Shown piece by piece: positions 39,689 to 46,565 of a DNA stretch of 64,000 bases. The notes beneath the pieces were generated by a model that saw nothing but the letters and a program-made list of their open reading frames with translations, searched no databases and was not told the DNA's origin. Where the stretch lies: NCBI RefSeq assembly GCF_019970045.1, contig NZ_JAHXYI010000002.1, forward strand, positions 248,001 through 312,000. Reading direction: 5' to 3'. Positions within the stretch are counted from its first letter, which is position 1; each line of letters opens with the position of its first letter. This DNA comes from Chryseobacterium sp. GVT01B (GTDB taxonomy: Bacteria; Bacteroidota; Bacteroidia; Flavobacteriales; Weeksellaceae). The position numbers and the translations under genes are program-made.

Positions 39689-41173
39689 CTAGATTATTTC
39701 TTTAAGATGATGTTTCCATCTGGCATAGGCTTCTAAATATTGTTCTTGTTTTTCATGTTCCGGCTCTATTACCGCTATTTTTTCAAGTGAAGAAAATGCT
39801 TCTCTGGAATCTGAATAAAATCCTATTCCCATCCCGGCAGCTCTTGCAGCTCCTACTGCTCCATCGGTATCATAAAGTTCAATAACCGCATTGCTGACAC
39901 TGGATAGCGACTGACGAAAAATTGAACTTAAAAACATATTAGCATTTCCTGCTCTGATAACCTGGATATTCATTCCGATATTTCTCATGATATCCATTCC
40001 GTATTCGTAGGAGAATACAATACCTTCCTGTGCTGCACGCAGAATATCTCCTTTAGAATGTATATTAAAATTAATTCCATGGATAGAACAGCTTGTATCT
40101 TTATTTTCAAGCACTCTTTCAGCACCGTTTCCGAAAGGAATTATACTTAATCCTTTTGAACCAATAGGTGAAAGTGAAGCCATATCATTCATATCACCGT
40201 AAGAAGAAAGAGAGGTTGCGAAATTATGCTTCAGCCAGGAATTTAAAATACCTGTTCCATTGATACACAGTAAAACACCCAGTCTGATCTGTTCCGGTGT
40301 ATAATTGACATGGGCAAAAGTATTTACTCTTGATAACTTATCATATTCCAGCTGGTCCAAAACACCATATACCACTCCGGAAGTTCCTGCTGTAGAGGCA
40401 ATTTCTCCAGGATTAAAGACATTCAGAGACAACGCATTGTTGGGCTGATCTCCTGCTCTGTATGAAATAGGTGTACCTTCTTTCAAACCTAATTCTTCAG
40501 CTGCTGCCCTAGAAACTGTAGCCTGAATACCAAATGTAGGTACAATTTCCGGGAAAAAACTTTTGGGAATTCCATAGTGGCTAAGGATATCTTCTGAAAT
40601 GCAGTTATTTTTAAAATCCCAGAAAATTCCTTCTGATAATCCCTCAATAGTCATCCCTATCTGTCCTGAAAGTCTCATGGCAATATAGTCTCCGGGGAGC
40701 ATTATTTTATCTATCTTTTCAAAAATTTCAGGCTCGTTTTCTTTTACCCAGGCAAGCTTTGATGCGGTAAAGTTTCCCGGTGAGTTTAAAAGATGTGAAA
40801 GACATTTCTCTTCTCCTATGGTTTTGAATGCTTTTTCACCATAAGGTACAGCACGACTGTCACACCAGATAATTGACGGTCTTAAAAGATTCTGATCTTT
40901 GTCTACCAGAATCAAACCATGCATCTGCCAGGTAATTCCAATTCCTTTAATATCTTCAGCATGTACACCAGATTCATGCATAACAGCTTCATGTGCCAAC
41001 TTCAGATTGGTCCACCAATCAACAGGATTTTGTTCTGCCCATCCCGGATTTATAGCAGTGATTTTCATTTCTTTTTTTGGAGAAAATTCAGAAGCAATCA
41101 CTTTTCCACTGGATGCCTCTATGAGACACACTTTCACAGAAGAACTGCCAATGTCATAGCCTAGTAAGTACAT
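39689..41173 (-). CDS. xylB: Xylulokinase
   Basis: This 494-residue FGGY kinase phosphorylates D-xylulose. It has LLGYDIGSSSVKVCLIE at the start, GITWQMHGLILVD (the xylulokinase W-Q-M-H-G signature), STAGTSGVVYGV, and the C-terminal IRAGNANMFLSSIFRQ. It starts 15 bases after the NUDIX regulator gene, so regulator, kinase and probably isomerase share a transcript. Confidence 0.95.
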   Translation of the reverse strand: MYLLGYDIGSSSVKVCLIEASSGKVIASEFSPKKEMKITAINPGWAEQNPVDWWTNLKLAHEAVMHESGVHAEDIKGIGITWQMHGLILVDKDQNLLRPSIIWCDSRAVPYGEKAFKTIGEEKCLSHLLNSPGNFTASKLAWVKENEPEIFEKIDKIMLPGDYIAMRLSGQIGMTIEGLSEGIFWDFKNNCISEDILSHYGIPKSFFPEIVPTFGIQATVSRAAAEELGLKEGTPISYRAGDQPNNALSLNVFNPGEIASTAGTSGVVYGVLDQLEYDKLSRVNTFAHVNYTPEQIRLGVLLCINGTGILNSWLKHNFATSLSSYGDMNDMASLSPIGSKGLSIIPFGNGAERVLENKDTSCSIHGINFNIHSKGDILRAAQEGIVFSYEYGMDIMRNIGMNIQVIRAGNANMFLSSIFRQSLSSVSNAVIELYDTDGAVGAARAAGMGIGFYSDSREAFSSLEKIAVIEPEHEKQEQYLEAYARWKHHLKEII

Positions 41174-41188
41174 AATTTTTTAAAGGAA

Positions 41189-41914
41189 TTATTTTATAAG
41201 TTTTGTATTGTTTTTCTTGTAAATCTTAGCATCAAACCTGTAATATCTCGCTGCACGGTGTGATACATCTTTTTGAATTTCATCCAAGGGAACAATATAG
41301 GGGAATGAAGATATTTTTTTATGAAAATTCTTAATATCAATATTCTTTTCATTTAAAGCGCTATAGAGCTGATAGAGCTGTCTTATGGTGAATCTTTTTG
41401 GCAGCAGCTCAAAAATAATGGAGAAATCAGATTCAATCCATTTTCTGATCTCCATTAAAGATTCATTGATAATCTTGTTATGATCAAAAGGCAGTAAAGG
41501 AACTTCATCAACAGGATACCAGTCTACGGTTTCATATTTTGTACTGTTGATCTTGTGATCTATTTTACAAAGGGAAAGGTAGGCAACTGTAATAATCCTG
41601 TCTATATGATGTTTATATTCCTGGTCCATCCATTTGATATCATGCGCATTGCTTGCTCTCATAGGATCGGCAAAGCATTTAAACTGCTTGAGAACCATTT
41701 TTTTTATCCCTGTAAGTTCATGAAGTACTCTTTGCGCAGCATCGTCTACATCTTCATCACTGAAAATTAAACTTCCTGGAAGTTTGATCTGTTTTTCCAA
41801 CGGTACATCATCAACATGGCGTTGTACTAGTAATATATTCAACCGGTTTTCATGGTCAAATCCAAAGACAACACAATCTACAGAGACATAGGTATGGATA
41901 AAGTTCTGATTCAT
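41189..41914 (-). CDS. NUDIX-type (NrtR-like) transcriptional regulator of pentose use
   Basis: This 241-residue protein joins an N-terminal NUDIX domain (about 1-145) to a C-terminal winged helix (about 160-230, with FTIRQLYQLYSALNEKNIDIKNF). The NUDIX box is degenerate. In GSLIFSDEDVDDAAQRVLHELTG the key R-E-x-x-E-E positions read Q-R-V-L-H-E, so hydrolase activity is unlikely and ligand sensing is likely. NrtR-like NUDIX proteins are known as AraR or XylR regulators in Bacteroidota. It is first in the xylBA transcript, which suggests control of xylose or arabinose genes. Direct repeats at its own promoter suggest autoregulation. Confidence 0.88.
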   Translation of the reverse strand: MNQNFIHTYVSVDCVVFGFDHENRLNILLVQRHVDDVPLEKQIKLPGSLIFSDEDVDDAAQRVLHELTGIKKMVLKQFKCFADPMRASNAHDIKWMDQEYKHHIDRIITVAYLSLCKIDHKINSTKYETVDWYPVDEVPLLPFDHNKIINESLMEIRKWIESDFSIIFELLPKRFTIRQLYQLYSALNEKNIDIKNFHKKISSFPYIVPLDEIQKDVSHRAARYYRFDAKIYKKNNTKLIK

Positions 41915-41922
41915 TAGTTCGT

Positions 41923-41949
41923 TAACATTTTGGTAACATTACAAATATA
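41923..41949 (-). promoter_or_regulatory. Promoter box and direct repeats before the NUDIX regulator gene
   Basis: The minus strand reads TATATTTG at 41942-41949, matching TAnnTTTG. TAACATT occurs at 41923-41929 and 41934-41940 (plus strand), 11 bp apart, over the predicted transcription start. This is a candidate autoregulatory operator. Confidence 0.45.
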
Positions 41950-42045
41950 AAAATTCATCTGAATAAAAAAAATAAATCATCCATTATCTACTGCCTATCA
42001 ACACATTACATATCGAATTTTTATGATATCAATTGTATAAAAATT

Positions 42046-42061
42046 ATGATAAGGTTATCAT
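42046..42061. promoter_or_regulatory. Palindrome upstream of the NUDIX regulator
   Basis: ATGATAA-GG-TTATCAT has two 7-bp arms around GG and lies about 130 bp before the regulator gene. It is a candidate operator for an unidentified regulator. Confidence 0.35.
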
Positions 42062-42199
42062 TAATATTACACTTACTTATTTCATAAGACATGAATTCAC
42101 AATTAATTGCAATGTTATCCAGCATTAAAAAAAAATTCCATTTTCAGAATAAATATTATGATAAGAAGAATCAATTTTTTTTTCATTTTGTCTGAAAAA

Positions 42200-42225
42200 A
42201 AATGTAAAAAACACACTTTTTATTA
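42200..42225. promoter_or_regulatory. araB-operator-like sequence
   Basis: AAATGTAAAAAA-C-ACACTT and the following bases match the left two-thirds of the inverted repeat upstream of araB (8052-8078). The right arm is poorly kept. Confidence 0.35.
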
Positions 42226-42475
42226 TTAAAAAAGAAGTAAATCATTATTTTCGTTTACCATTTTTCACACTCTAACTACAAATAATTACGAAACAGTCAA
42301 CTTAAATAGTAATATGATGTCATAATGCGAACATGAAAAAATTCAATATATATACGATCGGTTTATTTGAAAATTTCGAGAATCCATGAAAAAAATGAGA
42401 CAAATAAAAAAAAATAGATTTATTCCAATAAGTGCTGAGAGGTGCAATTTTCAGACTCCTTTATAGAGGGCATAG

Positions 42476-42483
42476 TAAATTTG
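42476..42483 (+). promoter_or_regulatory. Predicted -7 box for the small membrane-protein genes
   Basis: TAAATTTG is an exact TAnnTTTG match 30 bases before the start at 42513. It lies inside any longer version of that gene, which argues for the shorter start. Confidence 0.45.
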
Positions 42484-42512
42484 CAGCAAACAAACTCCAA
42501 AAAAAAGATACC

Positions 42513-42650
42513 ATGAATGAGTATAAAAATGTGCTTATGAGTTTTATCCCGTATATTTTAATAATTTATATCTTTATGAGCGAGATAGCCTTATTTATAA
42601 ATCTCTACAACAAAATTATAACCTGCAAAACCATCAACAAAACATTATGA
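42513..42650 (+). CDS. Small one-helix membrane protein, hypothetical
   Basis: A 45-residue peptide, MNEYKNVLMSFIPYILIIYI and on, with one strong hydrophobic segment (about 8-32) and a basic tail. I do not recognise it. The upstream in-frame ATG at 42432 would precede the promoter box, so the start at 42513 is preferred. The stop overlaps the next start (ATGA), which suggests that the two are co-translated. It could also be only a leader for the next gene. Confidence 0.4.
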   Translation: MNEYKNVLMSFIPYILIIYIFMSEIALFINLYNKIITCKTINKTL

Positions 42651-42892
42651 AAAACAAGTCAATAAGCGAATACACAAATGAAGAACTCATCAGCAATGAA
42701 AAGAAAATTAAGATTATTACTATCATGCTGGGCATTGCGATCCTCTTATTATTCCTAAGTAATATAGTCTTAACATTCAAACGTGGATTTAGTGCAATGA
42801 GTGTAATTCCTATCGCTCTGGTTCCAATCCTCATTCTCAATATTAATAATTGGAATCAGTTAAAAAAAGAGAAGGCAAATAGAAATTTATAA
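42647..42892 (+). CDS. Small two-helix membrane protein, conserved hypothetical
   Basis: This 81-residue protein has a charged N-terminus (SISEYTNEELISNEKKIK), two hydrophobic helices (about 23-43 and 49-65) separated by KRGF, and a charged tail. The pattern TNEELISNEKK-helix-KRGF-helix-NNWNQLKKE resembles small flavobacterial proteins that are often labelled, with little basis, redox-active disulfide protein 2. This one has no cysteine, so a redox role is not supported. Function unknown. Confidence 0.65.
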   Translation: MKNKSISEYTNEELISNEKKIKIITIMLGIAILLLFLSNIVLTFKRGFSAMSVIPIALVPILILNINNWNQLKKEKANRNL

Positions 42893-42900
42893 AGATAAAA

Positions 42901-43257
42901 GTGAGATTCTTTGCTGTTTATCTTCTAAGCTTGATTATTGGAGTAAATCTAAAATACCACCAGAATCAAGATCCAAATAAGCCGCAATTCCATTTCCCAA
43001 TAACAATACCTTAGCTGGGTTATCATGGAAAATATTTTATAACAAGTGAAAAACGCACCCCATCTATAGTCGTTTTATAAGATTAATGGGGAAGTTTACA
43101 TATAGCCATATTTTATAGAAATCAATATTTATATAAATTTTGGAATCAAAACGGCTTGTCTCCCGAATCAAAATATTCATATATACTTTCTATTCGCAGT
43201 AAATCTTCTTCAAAAAATTCGAGAAATCATCCCGTTGGGGCTACAATTCACACTTAG
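42901..43257 (+). pseudogene. Possible decayed gene, unknown family
   Basis: From GTG 42901 one frame reads as protein-like sequence (RFFAVYLLSLIIGVNLKYHQ) and stays so for about 118 codons, interrupted by stops at 43012, 43078 and 43084. After the stops it continues as WGSLHIAIFYRNQYLYKFW and LSPESKYSYILSIRSKSSSK. The N-terminus looks like a signal or membrane segment. It may be a decayed small secreted protein. No family is recognised, and chance AT-rich sequence is possible. Confidence 0.3.
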
Positions 43258-43291
43258 AATCTTCAGATGATATCGCTCTTTTAAAAGAAAA

Positions 43292-43313
43292 ATCCCTGGA
43301 TTTCTCCGGGGAT
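43292..43313. other. Short hairpin
   Basis: ATCCCTGGA / TCCGGGGAT arms (one wobble) surround a 4-base loop (TTTC). No T-run follows, so a terminator role is unsupported. Confidence 0.3.
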
Positions 43314-43390
43314 ACAAACTTATAATAAAAAATTTTATTAACATTTCAAAATTAATAAATCTCTATTAATTGAATTATGATTAGAGTCAT

Positions 43391-43419
43391 AAAAAAACCT
43401 CCCGTGTCAATAGGGAGGT
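43391..43419 (-). terminator. Minus-strand terminator with no assigned gene
   Basis: A perfect 7-bp stem ACCTCCC (43397-43403) / GGGAGGT (43413-43419) is followed on the minus strand by seven T. The only thing transcribed into it would be the region 43420-43600. Confidence 0.65.
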
Positions 43420-43440
43420 AAAAGTGCAAAATGATATAAG

Positions 43441-43590
43441 TTATAATGATGTGGTGTTAAATAAAGTCTTTCTTAAAAACTCTTTTTTATCATTAACAAT
43501 GCATATGCCATAAACTTCACTGTTTAATGAAATCGTTCTTTTTGTGGTACATTTTCTTTTGACGCAAAAATCCCCGGGAAACCGAGGACA
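43441..43590 (-). other. Short minus-strand open frame before the orphan terminator
   Basis: A 49-codon open frame (ending KKEFLRKTLFNTTSL) stops 22 bases before the terminator stem. It has no ATG, GTG or TTG start after the preceding stop codon at 43591. A second frame starts with ATG at 43591 and runs 24 codons (MSSVSRGFLRQKKMYHKK and on). It may be a gene remnant joined by frameshift, or non-coding RNA. Confidence 0.25.
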
Positions 43591-43678
43591 TTAAAAAAAC
43601 TTTGACTTGTACTTTTAGTTTATACAAACACCGTAAATATACGGAGAGACTGTAGTCAGATCTATACGGGAAACCGTA
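43572..43678 (+). promoter_or_regulatory. GAAA-loop hairpins upstream of the sce7725 gene
   Basis: CGGGAAACCG occurs at 43575-43584 and 43667-43676. Each copy can form a CGG-GAAA-CCG stem-loop, extended to CCCCGG/CCGAGG (with a mismatch) in the first and TACGG/CCGTA in the second. Between them CCGTA-aata-TACGG (43631-43644) is another inverted repeat. Confidence 0.45.
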
Positions 43679-43732
43679 ATTACAATATATTAGCTTTTTT
43701 TATATTAGCCGGATAATCTAAAATTTATTACC

Positions 43733-44644
43733 ATGTATTTTCCAATTTTAACAGCAAAACAAAACGAGGTTTTTGCATTAAGCGAATTACCTGACACTGC
43801 ATTTAGTAATACTATTCCAATTCTTATCCCACCAAACAGTAAAAATTTGATTGTACAAATTACAAAATTGGTTGATAAGAATATATACTTTATTCTTGTT
43901 GTAAACCCTCAAAAATCTTCATATCCTAAAATGAATGTAATTCAACACGAGTTTATTCAGGGTGTATTAAAAGATTACAAGAACTATTCTATTGCTTTTA
44001 TTTTAGACGACAAAACATCAGAGTATGATATTTCTGATTTTTTTGCTTCAAATCCTAAATTAGAAAAGTCATTAATGCATTTTGGTAAATTTAGCAATAG
44101 AGAATTTTTAAGAAAAAAATCAAAATCAAAATATGATATTTACCTTGAAAAAAAAGTAGATCAAGCATATATAAATGATACAGCTAACGGTGAAATTGTT
44201 TTGATTGAGGATGGATTTAAAAAACAAGATAGAAATACAGATTATCCTTCAGATTCTAAGTTTTCTGATTTAATATTCAGATATGAAAACGAAGGAATAT
44301 TTGGCTTTGGAGACTTTACAATAGTTGGTAAAGAAGTTTCAGATACTGGTGGTTCTCCTTTCGCCATAGCCCTACATTTGTCGCAAATAAAAAATCCTAA
44401 TTTTGATATTTATCATTTTGTATCAGACGACGCAGAAGACAGAAAGAACCAAGCAGGAAAATTTACCCAGGCGCTAAATAAATTAATTATGCATATAGAC
44501 GTAAATCCGATGCATGAGGGATCTGGAATAAGAGATTTTAGAGACAGGCATGCTGATGGACACTATCCAGGTTTAGGAATATGTAAAAGAATGTCTATAA
44601 AAAATCATATCGAGCAAGTAAACAATGAAATTTCCATTATATAG
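43733..44644 (+). CDS. sce7725 family protein (phage T4 beta-protein-like)
   Basis: This 303-residue, probably cytoplasmic protein has no signal or membrane segment. It resembles the sce7725/beta family. The N-terminus YFPILTAKQNEVFALSEL is typical, as are GFGDFTIVGK (191-200), SPFAIALHLSQIK, IYHFVSDD followed by AGKFTQALNKL, and the C-terminal DRHADGHYPGLGICKRMSIKNHIE. The biochemical role is unknown to me. Members are usually found beside sce7726 proteins, and here a sce7726 gene converges on it 64 bases away. The region is AT-rich and holds a phage lysozyme, so a mobile or phage origin and a defence-like role are plausible but unproven. Confidence 0.8.
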   Translation: MYFPILTAKQNEVFALSELPDTAFSNTIPILIPPNSKNLIVQITKLVDKNIYFILVVNPQKSSYPKMNVIQHEFIQGVLKDYKNYSIAFILDDKTSEYDISDFFASNPKLEKSLMHFGKFSNREFLRKKSKSKYDIYLEKKVDQAYINDTANGEIVLIEDGFKKQDRNTDYPSDSKFSDLIFRYENEGIFGFGDFTIVGKEVSDTGGSPFAIALHLSQIKNPNFDIYHFVSDDAEDRKNQAGKFTQALNKLIMHIDVNPMHEGSGIRDFRDRHADGHYPGLGICKRMSIKNHIEQVNNEISII

Positions 44645-44662
44645 TATCCTTTCTTACGATAT

Positions 44663-44690
44663 AAATTCCCCGCTACATAGTGGGGAATTT
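44663..44690. terminator. Bidirectional terminator between sce7725 and sce7726
   Basis: AAATTCCCC (44663-44671) and GGGGAATTT (44682-44690) form a strong stem, with A and T flanks on both sides. It lies midway between the two convergent stop codons. Confidence 0.75.
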
Positions 44691-44708
44691 TGTATATATA
44701 ATCCATTT

Positions 44709-45593
44709 TTAAGAGGAAAGAACATGAACTTTTTCAATATTTTCTAAAACTGTCTCACACTTTTTTTTGCTGTATGAAGATTTTATGGTTATGCATTTTA
44801 GACTTGTAGGCAAATTATCTATTAGATCTAAATGTTCATTTCTTAACACTCTTTTCTTTAAATATGAAAGAGTTAACTTATATGCATCCAGAATATCTAT
44901 CTTTAAAAATAAATCAAAACAATAATCAAATATTTTAGTATTTGGCATTATTGGAATTAATCCGTAGACATCTTTTATTAAACCTATATATTCTTTTTTC
45001 CTTAATGAAAAGAATAAAGATTTATGCGTTATATTCTCAATGTTGGATAAGGCTTTTTTATACTGAAACAATTTATTTTTTTCGTCTAGAATAAAAACAC
45101 CTACATTTTCTGGAATTATCTTTTCAACATTACGAATATGCTTTTCACTAATAACAACATTTAAATATTCAAAAAATGTCATGTAGTCTCGAATCTGCGA
45201 ACTAAGCCTACCTGTGGTGTCAATCTCCGATTTAATCTCGTATACTGTGGAAGCTCCATTAAAGACGGCTAAATCAGCTTTTGAATTCCCAATATTGAAT
45301 TCGGGTATAGTAATACAATCATTGATCTTATGATTTTTTAAAATCAGTTCCTTAAATACTATGTTTTTAAAAACATATTCATTTTTATATTTCTTTAATA
45401 AAATTTTATAGAAGTCAGAATATGCTTCTGTTAGAGTAAAGCAGTCCACATCAGAATACAAGTTTTTAAATGTTTCAACTACATAGTTGATGCGCTCTTC
45501 ATCATTTGTTGCTAATGAATCGAAAATTGGTGCGGAAAATAACCTTGATATATTAATGTAATCAGATTTGGAAAGTTTTGATTTAATTCTCAT
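44709..45593 (-). CDS. sce7726 family protein, PD-(D/E)XK nuclease-like
   Basis: This 294-residue protein carries the family core: D107 in KADLAVFNG, then E119-x-K121 in VYEIKSEIDT, followed by GRLSSQIRDYMTFFEYLNVVIS. The spacing D...ExK matches PD-(D/E)XK nucleases. I chose the ATG at 45593, not the one at 45641, because an exact TAnnTTTG box (45611-45618) would lie inside the longer version. The C-terminal half (about 170-294) is alpha-helical and basic, without a known motif. It is the usual partner of sce7725. Codon and base use are strongly AT-rich (one sampled line near 44761 is about 27% GC). Nuclease activity is inference. Confidence 0.82.
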   Translation of the reverse strand: MRIKSKLSKSDYINISRLFSAPIFDSLATNDEERINYVVETFKNLYSDVDCFTLTEAYSDFYKILLKKYKNEYVFKNIVFKELILKNHKINDCITIPEFNIGNSKADLAVFNGASTVYEIKSEIDTTGRLSSQIRDYMTFFEYLNVVISEKHIRNVEKIIPENVGVFILDEKNKLFQYKKALSNIENITHKSLFFSLRKKEYIGLIKDVYGLIPIMPNTKIFDYCFDLFLKIDILDAYKLTLSYLKKRVLRNEHLDLIDNLPTSLKCITIKSSYSKKKCETVLENIEKVHVLSS

Positions 45594-45610
45594 ATTTCTT
45601 AATCTCGTAA

Positions 45611-45618
45611 CAAATATA
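45611..45618 (-). promoter_or_regulatory. Predicted -7 box of the sce7726 gene
   Basis: TATATTTG on the minus strand, 18 bases before the ATG at 45593. No good -33 TTTG is seen at normal spacing. Confidence 0.5.
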
Positions 45619-45641
45619 CACTTATTTACAAAATGCGACAT

Positions 45642-45657
45642 TACGGAAAACCATAAT
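45642..45657. promoter_or_regulatory. Motif shared with the sce7725 upstream region
   Basis: TACGGAAAACCATAAT matches TACGGGAAACCGTAAT at 43665-43680 in 14 of 16 positions. It lies about 40 bases upstream of the predicted sce7726 transcription start, at the end of the lysozyme gene. Confidence 0.4.
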
Positions 45658-45658
45658 G

Positions 45659-46099
45659 CTATTTTGCAAAGAACACATCAGCTTCTGCCTTCCTTCTTCG
45701 GATGAGCCCATTTAATATTCTTCCGCCAGCAGTAATATATTTCGTGGTAAACCAATTTCTGATTACCTGCTCTTCTGCTTTTTTATTGACCAAAGAAAAC
45801 AAAGTCTCAGATCCTCCGGTATTGTAAGAATGAGAAACCAAAGCATCAAACTGATTCTGATTAAGTTCTATTTTCACTTTTGAGTTCACGATGTTTTCAT
45901 AAATTGGCAAAACTGTAGCGAATAACTCTACTCCTTGTTCTTTTGTGATCGCTGGATCTTTCATGGTTACTTTCATTCCTCCGGGATAATAAGTGTTGCC
46001 ATACCCTATTGTCGGAATTCCCGCAGAATCCAGATAAGGCTTAGCACTGAAGCCTTCAAATGATACGATCAGGTTGATTCCTTTTTGTGAAGTTTTCAT
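45659..46099 (-). CDS. Phage-type lysozyme (GH24)
   Basis: This 146-residue muramidase resembles T4/P22-type endolysins. The catalytic triad E15 (SFEGF), D24 (YLDSAG) and T30 (IPTIGYG) has the exact E-x8-D-x5-T spacing of T4 lysozyme. FDALVSHSYNTG and the basic C-terminal RRRKAEADVF are also typical. There is no signal peptide, so release would need a holin or lysis; no holin, tail or capsid gene is nearby. It is a stand-alone phage-derived gene, placed 66 bases before the sce7726 start on the same strand. Confidence 0.88.
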   Translation of the reverse strand: MKTSQKGINLIVSFEGFSAKPYLDSAGIPTIGYGNTYYPGGMKVTMKDPAITKEQGVELFATVLPIYENIVNSKVKIELNQNQFDALVSHSYNTGGSETLFSLVNKKAEEQVIRNWFTTKYITAGGRILNGLIRRRKAEADVFFAK

Positions 46100-46316
46100 G
46101 TATTTAGTTTTATGTATTGCCCAGCAAAATTAAAATTGTAAATCCCAAAACAGTGAGGAAAAACACCTATTTTTATCAAGTGTTATTATTATTTTCATTT
46201 TAAGTCCTGACTTTCTTTTTTATGCTCTAAGGATATTTTTGCTTGTTTTTTATCTTCGGCGTGTTAGCGGACATTTACTGAATTTGTTCAATCTCTGAAT
46301 GTATTGAGGCTGTAAC

Positions 46317-46346
46317 AAAAAAAACCTCCCGAATCATCGGAAGGTT
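46317..46346 (-). terminator. Minus-strand terminator of the candidate small RNA
   Basis: AACCTTCCGA / TCGGGAGGTT read on the minus strand, 4-base loop, followed by eight T. No minus-strand gene lies upstream of it. Confidence 0.7.
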
Positions 46347-46381
46347 ATACTGTAATTTGTCAGAAATATGAAATTTCAATG
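46317..46381 (-). ncRNA. Candidate Crp/Fnr-controlled small RNA (about 65 nt)
   Basis: On the minus strand a -7 box TATATTTG (46385-46392) predicts a start near 46381. A terminator stem (46323-46332 / 46337-46346) with eight following T ends it near 46317. The stem pairs fully only as minus-strand RNA (one U-G wobble; on the plus strand it is a C-A mismatch). There is no open frame. A 16-bp palindrome is centred about 41 bp upstream of the predicted start. Confidence 0.45.
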
Positions 46382-46413
46382 GGCCAAATATAACAAGTGT
46401 TTATATCACAAAA

Positions 46414-46429
46414 TATGATCCGGATCATA
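46414..46429. promoter_or_regulatory. Crp/Fnr-family-like binding site
   Basis: TATGATCCGGATCATA is a perfect 16-bp palindrome containing TGAT-N4-ATCA, the layout of FNR-type sites. It sits near -41 for the predicted minus-strand RNA and about -67 for the plus-strand box at 46475-46482. Confidence 0.5.
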
Positions 46430-46474
46430 CTGCTGCGGAAAATATTTCCTGAGCCCAACAGAAGCTATAATCAT

Positions 46475-46482
46475 TAGGTTTG
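46475..46482 (+). promoter_or_regulatory. Predicted plus-strand -7 box
   Basis: TAGGTTTG matches TAnnTTTG. It could start the TonB receptor operon from a distal promoter. Confidence 0.35.
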
Positions 46483-46547
46483 AAATCACATCTTGAAAAA
46501 TATCTGTTACTTTTTCTTCATCATCCCTTTTTTATCAAATTAAATTG

Positions 46548-46555
46548 TACTTTTG
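46548..46555 (+). promoter_or_regulatory. Predicted -7 box close to the Cys/His protein gene
   Basis: TACTTTTG matches TAnnTTTG, 10 bases before the ATG at 46566. It excludes the longer start at 46545. Confidence 0.45.
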
Positions 46556-46565
46556 TTTTTCTATT

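Larger units (their letters stand above)
41915..42512. other. AT-rich divergent intergenic region (598 bp)
   Basis: No gene is seen here. The stretch separates the minus-strand xylan block from the plus-strand small genes. It holds the regulator promoter, a palindrome at 42046-42061, an araB-operator-like sequence at 42200-42225 and a plus-strand -7 box at 42476-42483. Confidence 0.6.
42893..43732. other. Gene-poor AT-rich intergenic region (840 bp)
   Basis: No intact gene is seen on the plus strand. The region holds a probable decayed reading frame (42901-43257), a hairpin (43292-43313), a minus-strand terminator (43391-43419) after a short minus-strand open frame (43441-43590), and GAAA-loop hairpins upstream of the sce7725 gene. 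Confidence 0.6.
46100..46565. other. Intergenic region with a candidate small RNA (466 bp)
   Basis: Nothing is recognised at 46100-46316 apart from the lysozyme upstream region. The rest holds a minus-strand terminator, promoter and Crp/Fnr-like palindrome (46317-46429) and plus-strand promoter boxes for the next operon. Confidence 0.5.

Noticed and set aside
42432-42512. N-terminal extension of the 45-residue membrane protein
   Set aside because: A TAnnTTTG promoter box (42476-42483) lies inside it and the extension has no protein-like character.
45594-45641. Longer start for the sce7726 protein
   Set aside because: The predicted -7 box (45611-45618) lies inside the extension; family similarity begins after the ATG at 45593.
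45659-46099. Prophage
   Set aside because: Only a lysozyme gene is present; there are no capsid, tail, integrase or holin genes.
43391-46346. The two AACCTCCC-type hairpins as ends of one mobile element
   Set aside because: They face the same strand, differ outside the CCTCCC/GGGAGG core, and no target duplication or transposase is seen; each reads as an ordinary minus-strand terminator.
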